This document shows positions 23,309 through 32,339 of a stretch of DNA of 41,037 bases, piece after piece. Within the stretch, counting starts at the first letter, position 1, and each line of letters begins with the position of its first letter. The notes under the pieces were generated by a model that saw nothing but the letters and a program-made list of their open reading frames with translations, was not told where the DNA came from and ran no database searches. Source of the stretch: FEN-1073 sp050010135 (GTDB taxonomy: Bacteria; Chloroflexota; Anaerolineae; Anaerolineales; RBG-16-64-43); NCBI GenBank assembly GCA_050010135.1, contig JBEKLP010000014.1, forward strand, positions 1 to 41,037, read 5' to 3'. A program made the position numbers and the translations under genes.

Positions 23309-24163
23309 TCACGCCAAGGGCAGGTTACTCGCGACGCAGGTAACCCGGTCGTGATAGGAAGTGATCGCTTCGATATCGGGGTCAATATCCGGAGCGCCCA
23401 ATTGCCGGATCAGCCGACAAGTGGAATATTTCGATATGACGGCTTCATATTTCTTTTCCCATTGCCGGTAGTCCGCCTCGACGCGCGGATTTTCCCACGG
23501 GAATCGATCCCGCGGCTGGCGGAAGCCGCAGCGCCAGGGCTTGGGCGTGAGCCGCGCCCGGAAGCATTCCTGCGCTTTGCACAGGCGGACGTATAACGGA
23601 TCGCTTTCCAACTCGCCCAGAATGCCCAGCGCAGTTTCGCTTTTGGGATCAAACATGGTGTTGGTGATCAGGCAGCGTAAACCCGCGAAGGTCGCGTAGA
23701 TCCGGATCCCGTATTCCGGATGTTTCCCCGCCCAGGTTTCCACTTTCTGCACGGCCGGCAGGTATTTGTCGGCAACGGGCGAATCTTTTCCGCCGCCGCC
23801 GAACCATCCCGCTTTTTTGGATTTCGTCGGTTCCGGAATGTCGATATCGATGAACATGGCGTTGGCAGAATTTAAAACTAGTGAGCCATAGGCGTTCCGC
23901 GTGATAATGCCGACCTCGTTCTGGAAGGGGGTTCGGATCGACTCTTTTATTTCCTCCCGCAGGGGCCGGTCGGCGTAGCCGTACCGGTCGAGCGCCTCTC
24001 CCCGCATAACCCTTTCGGCGATCTCGGCCGCGTGGGACTCCGCTTTTTGCCGGGCATCGTCAACGCTCGCGTCCGACCATTGCCAGTTGATCACGTTAAA
24101 ATTCCCCTTGCCCGGCCGCGCGACGATCTTTTTTCCTTTGGCCCAATATTTTGGAATGATCAT
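23309..24163 (-). CDS. Conserved hypothetical protein with a DxD motif
   Basis: 284 residues from the ATG at 24163 (GAGGAACGAAAT before it). The N-terminus MIIPKYWAKG...WQWSDASVDDAR and the central ITRNAYGSLVLNSANAMFID followed by ID are reminiscent of conserved hypothetical proteins in other phyla that begin MIIPxxWAE. The Asp106-Ile-Asp108 pair on a hydrophobic strand, followed by IRIYATFAGLRCL (153-165) and YVRLCKAQECFRARLTPKPW (191-210), recalls metal-dependent nucleotidyltransferase or primase-like folds. That resemblance is weak and I do not assign a function. Length is normal and no defect is seen. Confidence 0.75.
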   Translation of the reverse strand: MIIPKYWAKGKKIVARPGKGNFNVINWQWSDASVDDARQKAESHAAEIAERVMRGEALDRYGYADRPLREEIKESIRTPFQNEVGIITRNAYGSLVLNSANAMFIDIDIPEPTKSKKAGWFGGGGKDSPVADKYLPAVQKVETWAGKHPEYGIRIYATFAGLRCLITNTMFDPKSETALGILGELESDPLYVRLCKAQECFRARLTPKPWRCGFRQPRDRFPWENPRVEADYRQWEKKYEAVISKYSTCRLIRQLGAPDIDPDIEAITSYHDRVTCVASNLPLA

Positions 24164-24249
24164 ATTTCGTTCCTCGTCGGAGAATGTCCAGCCTGGCGGA
24201 AGAATCAACCGCGGGCTTTATGGCAGTTGGTTGACGCGGCCGCGTGCGG

Positions 24250-24744
24250 TCAGGCCTTCATCGCCTGCGCGAGTTCCGCCCCCCAGGCGCGCGCTTTTTC
24301 GATTTCGCCTTCGCGCAGCGGCCCGTATTTACCCTTGACGATGAAGCGCCGGGCTTTGGCGAGCAGGCTGTATCCCTTGCTTTCCAACCCGTGTTCGATC
24401 CCGCCGGTCGAGCCGCCCGGCGACCACCAGATGCGGGTTTCGAACGCGGCCGCGCGACCGCGCCCGGCGGGAAGCGCGTCGAGCCATTGCCCCATCGCCG
24501 GTTGGGAAAGATCGGGCGCAACTTTTTCGCGGCTCGAATCGATCATTTGGAGCATCTGCGCCGATGGAACGCGGAACCCGAGCACCGGCGCGCCCGCCAC
24601 GATCAGGACGGCGCCCGCGAGCGCGGCGGCGTTCGCCTCGGCGGTGGAGAGCGCCTTCGCGCCGGATCCGAGCCCTTCCGCGATAGCTCGTGCGACCGCG
24701 GCGGTGTTCCCCCAGAGCGATTCGTAAACAACAATGGCTTTCAT
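24250..24744 (-). CDS. Flavodoxin-like protein
   Basis: 164 residues. The N-terminus MKAIVVYESLWGNTAAVARAI fits the flavodoxin phosphate loop (ES-x-x-GNT) that binds FMN. The later VLIVAGAPVLGFRVPS segment is in the position of the second flavin loop. It is probably a cytoplasmic FMN-binding electron carrier or a related domain that has lost FMN. The end of the gene lies 86 bases from the start of the conserved hypothetical on the same strand, so the two may be co-transcribed. Confidence 0.85.
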   Translation of the reverse strand: MKAIVVYESLWGNTAAVARAIAEGLGSGAKALSTAEANAAALAGAVLIVAGAPVLGFRVPSAQMLQMIDSSREKVAPDLSQPAMGQWLDALPAGRGRAAAFETRIWWSPGGSTGGIEHGLESKGYSLLAKARRFIVKGKYGPLREGEIEKARAWGAELAQAMKA

Positions 24745-25008
24745 GGCATCCGCCTTTCTTTTAATATAATCGCCAACCAGATATTTCCGATCGGTTCAAG
24801 CGAGCAATCGCTCGGTTATTCTTTCCGACATGCCAAGAAGGAATCCATGCGTGATTCCTTCGCCATTCGAATGGACAATGCCGGCAGGTCGATTGTATCT
24901 CTTTCGGATCCGGTTGCGCCATTCATGGCATTCACCGGATGGATTGGAAACGCGGCATCATTATTCAATTCCAAAACGATTGGGAAAGCAGAGCTACTTC
25001 CTTCACTT

Positions 25009-25773
25009 TCAGAATAATCCGCTTCCCGCATTGCCTTGCAGCAATTGGTAACTTTGGAATGCCAGAAACCCGAAGAGCAGCGCAAGGAATGGGCTGGCCA
25101 GGAAAATCAGGCCGACGGCGGCGGCGACGGCACCGGCAATTACCGATATCCGCAGCGAATTGCGCGCACCGTTCCATGGATCGGATTGGACGAGCAAAGT
25201 GCGCGCGATATTCCCGCCGTCAAGCGGGAAGACGGGAATCAGATTGATCAATCCCCAGAAAACATTGAACCAAAGAAAGGTATTCGCGATCAAGGCCGCA
25301 ATTCCGAGGCTCGCGGAAAACCCGGCGACGGGCAGCGGGAGGATTCCGAGCAGCAATGTTACGCCCAAGGATCCGCCAGCGGCGGCGACAATCCCCGTCA
25401 CGAGCGCGGCCAGCCCAAACCCCGCGCCGGGGCCGGCCAGCGAGATGAGCACCTCCTGGCCGGGAGTCAGCGGCACGACAACCGGACGGTTCCCCCACCA
25501 GAAGGGCTCGGCCGAAGTCAATCCGCCGCCGATGTGCAATACGATCTGCGGAACCTGTCCAAAGCGACGCATCGTCAGCGCGTGTCCCAACTCGTGAACC
25601 AGGATCGACACAAACACCGCCGGGATCCAGATCAGCAGTCCGATCAAGCTGCCGGATGAGGCTCCCAGGAGGGCGGTCATTAACCAAAAGAGCGGATGAA
25701 CGCGGACCGGAATCCCGATAAGCGCGAAGCGCAGATCGTAGCGGGTGAGGGGAGGTTGTGAGAAGAGAAGCAT
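25009..25773 (-). CDS. M50-family (site-2 protease-like) membrane metalloprotease
   Basis: 254 residues, about six hydrophobic segments. The zinc motif HELGH is at 60-64 (His60, Glu61, His64), and the second motif appears as PLDGG at 183-187 with Asp185 as third ligand. There is no PDZ or CBS domain, so this is a minimal form of the family, which cleaves transmembrane segments within the bilayer. Its substrates are unknown. It lies between flavodoxin and sppA on the same strand, with gaps of over 100 bases on both sides. Confidence 0.9.
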   Translation of the reverse strand: MLLFSQPPLTRYDLRFALIGIPVRVHPLFWLMTALLGASSGSLIGLLIWIPAVFVSILVHELGHALTMRRFGQVPQIVLHIGGGLTSAEPFWWGNRPVVVPLTPGQEVLISLAGPGAGFGLAALVTGIVAAAGGSLGVTLLLGILPLPVAGFSASLGIAALIANTFLWFNVFWGLINLIPVFPLDGGNIARTLLVQSDPWNGARNSLRISVIAGAVAAAVGLIFLASPFLALLFGFLAFQSYQLLQGNAGSGLF

Positions 25774-25896
25774 GGAGCCGGTATTATATAGATTCCATTC
25801 CGAATGGACAAATCGCAGGGTCGATGAAAAAGCCGAATTCTTTATTCCATCACGGGTGTTCTATTGAACATCCATTCTCCAGCGCAACCGACTTTT

Positions 25897-26889
25897 TCAC
25901 TGTCCTGTCCAGCGGTATTCCAGCTTCGGCGCGAGCAGATCACTCAGGAAATTACCGGGCAGGATGCTCTGGCTGATTTGCCCCGAAAGGAGGGCCGAGA
26001 TGAGCGAGAGGGCGGGCGGAGCGAGGCGGATCACCCGCGGCGTGCCCTTGATCCCGCCGAGCGCGGCGGCTTTGGCGAGCGCATCCTCTTCATAACCCAG
26101 CGCGTCGACCAGCCCGAGGGCGAGTGCCTGCCTTCCGGTGAACACGCGTCCGTCGGCCAGTTCGCGGACCGTATCGGCGGACATGTGCCGGCCGTCGGCT
26201 ACGATCTGAATGAACGATCCATACGTTTCGTCGATCACCTTCTGCCAGAGCGCCTGCTCTTCGTCGGTCATCGGCCGGTACAAGCTGCCCATGTCTTTTA
26301 CCGCGCCGGATTTGATCACCGCGACGGTCACGCCCAGATTCTTCATCAGCTGCGATGCTTCCGGAAATTCGCTGATCACGCCGATCGAGCCGGTGAGGGT
26401 GTTGGGGTTGGCGACGAGGTATTGCCCGGCCATGCTGATATAGTAAGCGCCCGAAGCGTCCAGTTCGCCCATCGAAACAACGATCGGCTTGGCGCATCCC
26501 TTGAGCGCGTGATAGATCTCGTCGCTGGCCACCACCGATCCGCCCGGGCTGTTGATCCGGAGGAGAATCGCCTTCACCTCGGAATCCGACGCGGCCTGAT
26601 GCACGAGCGGGATGATATCGCCCGACACCGCATAGGAGGAACCCAATCCGATCATGCCGGAGGAACCGCTGACGATTTCGCCGTCGATGTCGATGACCGC
26701 CACCGCCGGTCCGCTCTGCGGCCCGGAGACATGTGTTTCGCTTTGAGTGGCGCCGGTCGGGGTCAGCCCGCTCGCCCCGGCCAGGCTGAAAAGACATACG
26801 GCGGCGATGCACGCGAGGCCCACGAACGGTAGCACAAAGCCGACCGCCGCGCCGCCCAGTGCCCACAAAGGGGATCGATTAGTTTGCAT
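25897..26889 (-). CDS. sppA: Signal peptide peptidase SppA, short form
   Basis: 330 residues from the ATG at 26889 (GGAGGCAATC before it). One N-terminal membrane segment (about 12-38) is followed by the S49 serine protease domain. The nucleophile is Ser146 in GELDASGAYY, and the general base is Lys198 in SGAVKDMG. INSPGGSVVASDEIY (113-127) is also family-typical. This is the single-domain form, as in Bacillus, rather than the 67 kDa two-domain form. It digests leftover signal peptides in the membrane. Two repeat elements separate it from nuoA. Confidence 0.93.
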   Translation of the reverse strand: MQTNRSPLWALGGAAVGFVLPFVGLACIAAVCLFSLAGASGLTPTGATQSETHVSGPQSGPAVAVIDIDGEIVSGSSGMIGLGSSYAVSGDIIPLVHQAASDSEVKAILLRINSPGGSVVASDEIYHALKGCAKPIVVSMGELDASGAYYISMAGQYLVANPNTLTGSIGVISEFPEASQLMKNLGVTVAVIKSGAVKDMGSLYRPMTDEEQALWQKVIDETYGSFIQIVADGRHMSADTVRELADGRVFTGRQALALGLVDALGYEEDALAKAAALGGIKGTPRVIRLAPPALSLISALLSGQISQSILPGNFLSDLLAPKLEYRWTGQ

Positions 26890-26919
26890 GATTGCCTCCG
26901 AAGAATTCAACTTTACTTT

Positions 26920-27041
26920 GTCATTCCGAGGAGCTCTTTAAGGGCGACGAGGAATCGGTGACTCCTTCCCGATCCGTTCGTCTCCGGTATTTCGCGTTAC
27001 CAATTCCTCGCCTTGGAAAACCATCAGGGTTCCGAATGACA
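26920..27041. repeat. GTCATTCCGAG-type inverted repeat element, copy 2
   Basis: It begins GTCATTCCGAGGAGCTC, contains CGAGGAATCGGTGACT, and ends with the inverted modules CAATTCCTCG and TTCCGAATGACA. The core between the arms is not shared with other copies. Confidence 0.75.
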
Positions 27042-27097
27042 TAATCAGTTTGCATTACTGATCCCTCGGAAAACCCCTGCGAAGCCGAAATTAAGGT

Positions 27098-27242
27098 GTC
27101 ATTCGGACCCCTGGTGGGGTCCCGGGGCGAGCCCCGGCCTGCGGGGCGAGGAATCGCAGACTCTATTCCGACGCGATCGTTTCATCTATCCTTGCGCAAC
27201 CGATTCCTCACCCTGGAATAACACCAGGGTTCGGAATGACAT
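27098..27242. repeat. GTCATTCCGAG-type inverted repeat element, copy 3
   Basis: It begins GTCATTCGGACCCCTGGTGG (as in copy 1), contains GAGGAATCGCAGACT, then inverted ACCGATTCCTCACC reading as CGATTCCTCACC, and ends TTCGGAATGAC. It closely follows copy 2 in the same gap. Confidence 0.75.
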
Positions 27243-27363
27243 CATAAGTCCGCTTTTTAGTTTCCATTATATCGACAATCCACCACGCGCATGCCGTCGC
27301 CGCTTTGACATTTCCTCCGACACCTGCTACCATTCCGCCCAACTCCTCCCGGAACAATGACAG

Positions 27364-27720
27364 ATGATTTCCGACTGGGCGTTTATCGGCATCTTCCTCT
27401 TCCTGTCGATTTTTTTCCCCCTCGTCCCCATATTGGCCGGAGTGCTGCTCGGTCCGCACAAGCCCGGCCGGGTGAAAGCCCAAACCTACGAATGCGGAAT
27501 TGAAACCCGCGGCCCGTCGCACATTCAATTTCGCGCATCCTATTATCTCTACGCGCTGGTTTTCCTGATCTTCGACGTCGAGGTCGTGTTCCTTTTCCCC
27601 TGGGCGGTCGCTTATGGAAAGTTTCCGCTCTACGCCGCTGTCGAGGGCGTCCTCTTCATCCTCCTGCTCGGTGCGGGATTGATCTACGCCTGGCGCAAGG
27701 GCGGTCTGGCGTGGCAGTAG
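27364..27720 (+). CDS. nuoA: NADH-quinone oxidoreductase subunit A
   Basis: 118 residues and three membrane helices. KAQTYECGIETRGPS (39-53) is the conserved loop with the Cys near the quinone channel, and FLIFDVEVVFLFPWAV (67-82) is the most conserved helix. It opens the cluster nuoA-H-J-K-L-M-M-N. The usual neighbours nuoB, nuoC and nuoD do not follow. It should help to form the junction of the membrane arm with the peripheral arm. Confidence 0.95.
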   Translation: MISDWAFIGIFLFLSIFFPLVPILAGVLLGPHKPGRVKAQTYECGIETRGPSHIQFRASYYLYALVFLIFDVEVVFLFPWAVAYGKFPLYAAVEGVLFILLLGAGLIYAWRKGGLAWQ

Positions 27721-27736
27721 GATAACCGCGGACGCT

Positions 27737-28924
27737 ATGGGCGACCTTTTTACCGCAATCACCAATTTGTTGCGCGGCCTCCTCTTGGGAGCGGGGGTGC
27801 CGGCGGCTTCCGTGCCGTGGATCTTCGCCGTCGCGCGGGCCTTCGTGCTGGGAGTGTCGGGATTGACGCTGGTCATCTTCCTGATCTGGTTCGAACGCAA
27901 AGCGGTCGCGCGCATGCAGGACCGGATTGGGCCCAACCGGGTCGGTCCGTACGGCCTACTGCAGACCGTGGCCGACATGCTCAAGCTGTTAGTAAAAGAA
28001 GACGTGGTTCCGCCGCGGGGCGACCGGATCCTCTTCCATCTCGCGCCGATCCTGGCGGTGATGGGCGTGGTCGGATTGTGGGCGGTGATCCCGATCACCG
28101 CCACCGCTTACGGGGTGGATCTCAACGTCGGCGTGCTGTATCTTGTCGCCGCCGGAACCCTCGGCACGCTTGGCATCCTCATGGCCGGCTGGTCGTCCGA
28201 CAACAAATTCGCGCTGCTCGGCGCTTTCCGCACCGTGGCGCAGCTGGTTTCCTACGAGGTGCCGACGGTACTGGCGCTCCTGGTGCCGGTGATCCTGGCC
28301 GGAACCATGAGCCTGAACGGGATCGTCTCGGCGCAGGGCGCGATGTGGTTCGTCTTCTCCGCGCCGCTCGCGGCCGCAGCTTTCCTCCTCGCCTCGCTGG
28401 CCGAGGTGGCGCGCGCGCCTTTCGAACTGCTCGAAGCCGAATCGGAAATCGTCGCCGGCTTCCACATTGAATATTCCGGCATCCGCTTCGGGATGTTCTT
28501 CGCCGCCGAATTCCTGCACGCGTTCACCATCGGCGCGATGCTGGCGGTGCTGTTCCTCGGCGGTTGGCAGGGTCCCGGCGCTGAACAATTCCCCACGCTC
28601 GGCGCAATCTACTTCGCGGTGAAAACTTTCTTTTGCTATTTTCTCCTGGTATGGGCGCGCGCCACGTTCCCGCGCATCCGCATCGATCAGATGCTGAATT
28701 TTTGCTGGACGGTGCTTACGCCGATGATGCTCACCCTGATTTGCGCCGTCGTGTTGGTGAACCGGGCGCTGGCGGATTCAACGATCCTGCTCCGGACCGC
28801 CGCGCTGCTGGGAGCGAATATTCTCGTGGGGTTCTCGACCCTGGCGCTGTTCGGAAGACGGATGCGCCGCCCTCGCCCCCGTCCCCGTGCAAGCGCGGGG
28901 GTGGAGGGGGAGAGAATCGCATGA
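27737..28924 (+). CDS. nuoH: NADH-quinone oxidoreductase subunit H
   Basis: 395 residues, longer than the usual 330-350, with an Arg/Pro-rich C-terminal tail (RRPRPRPRASAG). Conserved parts include FERKAVARMQDRIGPNRVGP (56-75), DMLKLLVKEDVVP (82-94) and EVARAPFELLEAESEIVAGF with its acidic cluster at the quinone chamber. It forms the floor of the quinone site and links it to the proton-pumping subunits. Its stop overlaps the nuoJ start as ATGA. Confidence 0.95.
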   Translation: MGDLFTAITNLLRGLLLGAGVPAASVPWIFAVARAFVLGVSGLTLVIFLIWFERKAVARMQDRIGPNRVGPYGLLQTVADMLKLLVKEDVVPPRGDRILFHLAPILAVMGVVGLWAVIPITATAYGVDLNVGVLYLVAAGTLGTLGILMAGWSSDNKFALLGAFRTVAQLVSYEVPTVLALLVPVILAGTMSLNGIVSAQGAMWFVFSAPLAAAAFLLASLAEVARAPFELLEAESEIVAGFHIEYSGIRFGMFFAAEFLHAFTIGAMLAVLFLGGWQGPGAEQFPTLGAIYFAVKTFFCYFLLVWARATFPRIRIDQMLNFCWTVLTPMMLTLICAVVLVNRALADSTILLRTAALLGANILVGFSTLALFGRRMRRPRPRPRASAGVEGERIA

Positions 28925-29433
28925 CCGTCGAGCAGATTCTATTTCTTGCCTTCGCCGTCGTCGGGCTGGGGCTGGCCGTTGCTTCCGTGGCGCTGCGGGA
29001 TCTCGTGCGCTCCGCCTTCGCGCTGATCGGCAGCCTGTTTGTTGTGGCGGCATTCTACGCGACACTGGATGCGTCGCTCCTGGCGGCGGCCCAGGTGGTG
29101 GTCTACATCGGCGCGATCGCAACGCTGATCGTGCTGGTGGTGATGCTCACCCGCCATGAACTGCAAGATCGGTCGCCGCAGGCCCACCGATATTGGCCGG
29201 TCGCGGCGCTGCTGGGGGCGATTGTGTTTGCGGGAATTGCCTGGGGCCTTTCGCAATATGTTTTTTTCAATGCGGCTCCGCCTTCTCTTCCGGCGGGTGA
29301 TGCGGTCGCCGCGCTGGGAGCCGCGCTGGTCGATCCCGCACGGTTCCTGATTCCCTTCGAGGCGGTATCCGTTCTGCTTCTCTCGGCGCTGATCGGCGCG
29401 GTACTGGTCGCCGGAGGGTCCAAAGAGAAGTGA
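28921..29433 (+). CDS. nuoJ: NADH-quinone oxidoreductase subunit J
   Basis: 170 residues from the ATG at 28921, set by the ATGA overlap with nuoH; a longer frame upstream overlaps nuoH. Five hydrophobic segments. ALIGSLFVVAAFYATLDAS (35-53), followed by AAQVVVYIGAIATLIVLVVM, is the typical NuoJ third helix with its conserved Tyr. It is followed by a 178-base gap with a repeat element before nuoK. Confidence 0.93.
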   Translation: MTVEQILFLAFAVVGLGLAVASVALRDLVRSAFALIGSLFVVAAFYATLDASLLAAAQVVVYIGAIATLIVLVVMLTRHELQDRSPQAHRYWPVAALLGAIVFAGIAWGLSQYVFFNAAPPSLPAGDAVAALGAALVDPARFLIPFEAVSVLLLSALIGAVLVAGGSKEK

Positions 29434-29472
29434 GGCAACGAAGATAGTCATCCCGAATAGCGACCTACTAGT

Positions 29473-29588
29473 GTCATTCCGAGGGGCCTTAAGGCCCCGA
29501 GGAATCGGTAATGCGAGGATGGATGATAGGAAAGCGTCGGGAAGGAGTCCGCGATTCCTCGCCCCAAAATACGGGGCTCGGAATGACA
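29473..29588. repeat. GTCATTCCGAG-type inverted repeat element, copy 4, inside the nuo operon
   Basis: It begins GTCATTCCGAGGGGCCTTAA, contains CGAGGAATCGGTAATG, and ends with GCGATTCCTCGCCCC and GGCTCGGAATGACA. It lies between nuoJ and nuoK, which normally touch or overlap. It therefore seems to have been inserted into an existing operon. Confidence 0.75.
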
Positions 29589-29611
29589 ATACATAAGAAT
29601 GCATCCCAAAT

Positions 29612-29920
29612 ATGATCCCTCTTAGCTGGTACCTCCTGTTTGCCGCCGCGTTGCTGGCGGTCGGGCTGTACGGCGCGATCGCCCGCCGCAACGCGCTGGC
29701 GGCGTTAATGGGCATCGAGCTCATGCTGAACGCGGTCAATATCAACCTCGTCGCCTTCTGGCGTTACCTCGCGCCGGCGCGGATGAACGGGCAGGTTTTC
29801 GCCGTGGTCTTGATCGCCGTAGCCGCCGCCGAAACAGCCGTCGGCCTTGCGCTGATCATCTCGATCTACCGCCTGCGGAAAACCGTGCTGCCGGAAGAAA
29901 CAGATTTGTTGAGAGGATAA
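29612..29920 (+). CDS. nuoK: NADH-quinone oxidoreductase subunit K
   Basis: 102 residues and three membrane helices. GIELMLNAVNINLVAF (33-48) carries the conserved membrane Glu of NuoK (Glu35), and a second acidic residue lies in AAAETAVGLALIISIYR (Glu73). Both belong to the proton path. It is followed by a gap with an 18-bp hairpin before nuoL. Confidence 0.95.
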   Translation: MIPLSWYLLFAAALLAVGLYGAIARRNALAALMGIELMLNAVNINLVAFWRYLAPARMNGQVFAVVLIAVAAAETAVGLALIISIYRLRKTVLPEETDLLRG

Positions 29921-29941
29921 ATCCTCGCCCCTTTCCCCCAT

Positions 29942-29981
29942 CCCCTTCCCCCTCTCCATTTATATGGAGAGGGGGAAGGGG
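29942..29981. repeat. Perfect 18-bp hairpin between nuoK and nuoL
   Basis: CCCCTTCCCCCTCTCCAT (29942-29959) pairs with the stretch at 29964-29981 around a four-base loop. It is flanked by pyrimidine-rich sequence on the left and purine-rich sequence on the right. Nearly the same module occurs between nuoL and nuoM. Confidence 0.9.
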
Positions 29982-30015
29982 TGCAGGGGTTGGGGGTGAG
30001 GGGGTATCACACACC

Positions 30016-32241
30016 ATGCTCGCCACGATCGCCTATTGGATACCACTTCCACCGCTCCTGGCTTTCGCCGTGATTTTGCTCTTCACGCGGAGAAGCCGCG
30101 CGTTCAGCACGGTCGTTGCCGTCGGAATGCTCGCGCTGTCCTTCGCCGGAGCGCTGATCCTGATCGGCGGCGCGCTGCAAACGAGCGACCTGGCGAGCAA
30201 ACCGATCGCGCAATCGATCGTATGGATCCCGGGGACGGCCGCGAATGCCGATGGCGCAATCCGAATCGGGGTCCTGGTCGATGGACTGACTGTGCTCACC
30301 CTGTTCTTCGTCGCCATAACCTTACTCGCGATCTTCCTTTATAGCATCGGCTACCACAACTTCGGCCGGCCCCAAGGCCGGGAAGACATCCCCGGCCTGC
30401 CTCCGCGTGGCGCGCTCGTCGGGGAAGGCGCCAGATCCGTCCGCGTCCCCTCGGTCGAACCGCTGTACTCGCGCTTCTTCGCTTTCATCTCGCTCTTCGC
30501 CTTCGGGATGCTGCTTCTGGTGCTGGCGGACAACCTCATCACATTCTTCGTCGGTTGGGAGGTGATGGGGCTGTGCTCCTATTTGCTGATCGGATTCTGG
30601 TTTGCGCGCGAGCGCGCCCGCCGCGCGGCGGTGAAGGCGTTCCTGGTCACCCGGATCGGCGATGTGCTGATGCTCCTGGGGCTGGCCCTGTGCTGGCAGT
30701 TCAGCGGCAGCCTTTCCCTGCGGGAGATCCTCGGCGCGGCTAATCTCGCGCGCATGGCCGCCGCTCCTTCGGGCGTGTTTGGGCTGAGCGCGGCCGGGCT
30801 GGCGGCGCTGCTGCTGCTGGCAGGCACGATCGGCAAGAGCGCGCAGTGGCCGCTGCACGTATGGCTTCCCGACGCGATGGAAGGGCCCACGCCGGTTTCG
30901 GCCCTGATCCATGCGGCGACGATGGTCTCGGCCGGCGTGTATCTGCTGCTGCGGGCCGCCCCGCTGCTAACGGCCGCCGGGTCGCCCGCCACGGACGTTG
31001 CCGCTTTCATCGGCGCCTTCACCGCGCTGCTGGCCGCAACGATCGCGCTGACGCAGAACGATATCAAGCGGGTGCTGGCCTATTCGACGATCTCCCAACT
31101 GGGGTACATGGTCGCCGCCGCCGGGATCGGAGCGTACAGTGCCGCCGCCTTTCACCTGGCGATGCACGCCTTCTTCAAGGCGCTGCTTTTCCTCGACGCG
31201 GGTTCGGTCATCCACGGCACGGAACACGGCGCGGTATACGCCGGCGAAAGTGCGGACGTCCAGGATATGCGCGCGCTGGGCGGGCTGGCCGGGCGAATGC
31301 CGCTGACCTTCATTGCGTTTCTCGCCGGAGGACTTTCGCTGGCGGGTTTCCCGCTGCTCACCGCCGGGTTTTGGTCCAAGGATGAGATCCTTTCTTCCGC
31401 CTTTCATTCCTCGACGGCGGTCTTTATCGTCCTTTCGGTTTCGGCGCTTCTGACGGCGTTTTATGTGGCGCGCCAGCTCACGCTCGTTTTTCTGGGCGCA
31501 CCGCGGAGCGGCGCGGCGGCGCATGCCGCCGAACCATCGCGTTGGATGCTCGCGCCGCTGGCGGTTCTCGGGCTGTTTGCGGTCGCCGCCGGCTGGGTGG
31601 GAATCCCGAAGGATTTTCCGATCCTCGGAGGAATCGTTCCCGATTCGATCGGCCGGCTTGTTAATCAAGCGGCTCCGCTTTCGCCTGCGACGATTGCGCG
31701 CCTGATGGCAACGCGTCAACCGATTTGCTGCACGCTGGTCGCGCCGGAGACCCCGCCGTTTGAGATTGCGGTTTTGGCCGTATCAATTTCCGTTTCGCTC
31801 GGCGGGTTGTTCCTGGGTTGGCTGACGTACCGCCGTTACCGGGCCGGGCAAAAGGATCCGCTCGAGACCGCGCTTGGACCGGTCTACGGTTTCCTGCAGG
31901 CAGGCTGCCGGTTTGACGATTTGTACCGGATCGTTTTCATCGCGCCGGTCCGATGGATCGCGGACGTGCTGGTTTCCGAATGGATCGACCGCAATATTCT
32001 GGACGGGATTTTGCACACGGTCGGCCGGGCAGCCGGTGGCTTGGGCCGCGGGCTGCGCCGCTGGATCGATCTGCCGCTGATTAACGGCGGCGCCGACCGG
32101 CTGGGGGAGGGAACCAAACGCACGGGCGGGGAATTGCGCGCGCTGCAGAGCGGCCGCGTGCAGGAATATTTGCTCATTGGGCTGGTCGCCTTCGCCGCCT
32201 GCGGTGCGGCGCTGCTGTATAGGATGTTGGCGATGCCGTAA
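30016..32241 (+). CDS. nuoL: NADH-quinone oxidoreductase subunit L
   Basis: 741 residues, longer than the usual 610-660. FVGWEVMGLCSYLLIGFWF carries the key Glu; TIGKSAQWPLHVWLPDAMEG carries the key Lys; HAFFKALLFLDAGSVIH and the TAGFWSKDEI segment are also typical. The C-terminal 200 residues include the expected lateral helix and last membrane helix. Residues 115-150 (30358-30465), between two conserved helices, are an extra Pro/Gly/Arg-rich segment beginning NFGRPQGREDIPG that ordinary NuoL lacks. It is the distal antiporter-like proton pump of complex I. Confidence 0.95.
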   Translation: MLATIAYWIPLPPLLAFAVILLFTRRSRAFSTVVAVGMLALSFAGALILIGGALQTSDLASKPIAQSIVWIPGTAANADGAIRIGVLVDGLTVLTLFFVAITLLAIFLYSIGYHNFGRPQGREDIPGLPPRGALVGEGARSVRVPSVEPLYSRFFAFISLFAFGMLLLVLADNLITFFVGWEVMGLCSYLLIGFWFARERARRAAVKAFLVTRIGDVLMLLGLALCWQFSGSLSLREILGAANLARMAAAPSGVFGLSAAGLAALLLLAGTIGKSAQWPLHVWLPDAMEGPTPVSALIHAATMVSAGVYLLLRAAPLLTAAGSPATDVAAFIGAFTALLAATIALTQNDIKRVLAYSTISQLGYMVAAAGIGAYSAAAFHLAMHAFFKALLFLDAGSVIHGTEHGAVYAGESADVQDMRALGGLAGRMPLTFIAFLAGGLSLAGFPLLTAGFWSKDEILSSAFHSSTAVFIVLSVSALLTAFYVARQLTLVFLGAPRSGAAAHAAEPSRWMLAPLAVLGLFAVAAGWVGIPKDFPILGGIVPDSIGRLVNQAAPLSPATIARLMATRQPICCTLVAPETPPFEIAVLAVSISVSLGGLFLGWLTYRRYRAGQKDPLETALGPVYGFLQAGCRFDDLYRIVFIAPVRWIADVLVSEWIDRNILDGILHTVGRAAGGLGRGLRRWIDLPLINGGADRLGEGTKRTGGELRALQSGRVQEYLLIGLVAFAACGAALLYRMLAMP

Positions 32242-32269
32242 GGTGTCTGCCCTCGCCCCTTTTCCCCGT

Positions 32270-32309
32270 CCCCTTCCCCCTCTCCATATAAATGGAGAGG
32301 GGGAAGGGG
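32270..32309. repeat. Perfect 18-bp hairpin between nuoL and the first nuoM
   Basis: CCCCTTCCCCCTCTCCAT (32270-32287) pairs with 32292-32309 around ATAA. The arms are the same as in the nuoK-nuoL gap, and flanking sequence is also similar. It ends about 30 bases before the next start codon. Confidence 0.9.
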
Positions 32310-32339
32310 TGCAGGGGTAGGAGGTGAGGCGGAGCAAGA

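Larger units (their letters stand above)
26890..27363. other. Gap between sppA and nuoA, filled with repeats
   Basis: No gene is seen. Two full repeat elements (26920-27041 and 27098-27242) occupy most of the gap. The remaining part (27243-27363) should hold the promoter of the long nuo-atp operon. No boxes of good quality stand out there. Confidence 0.5.
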
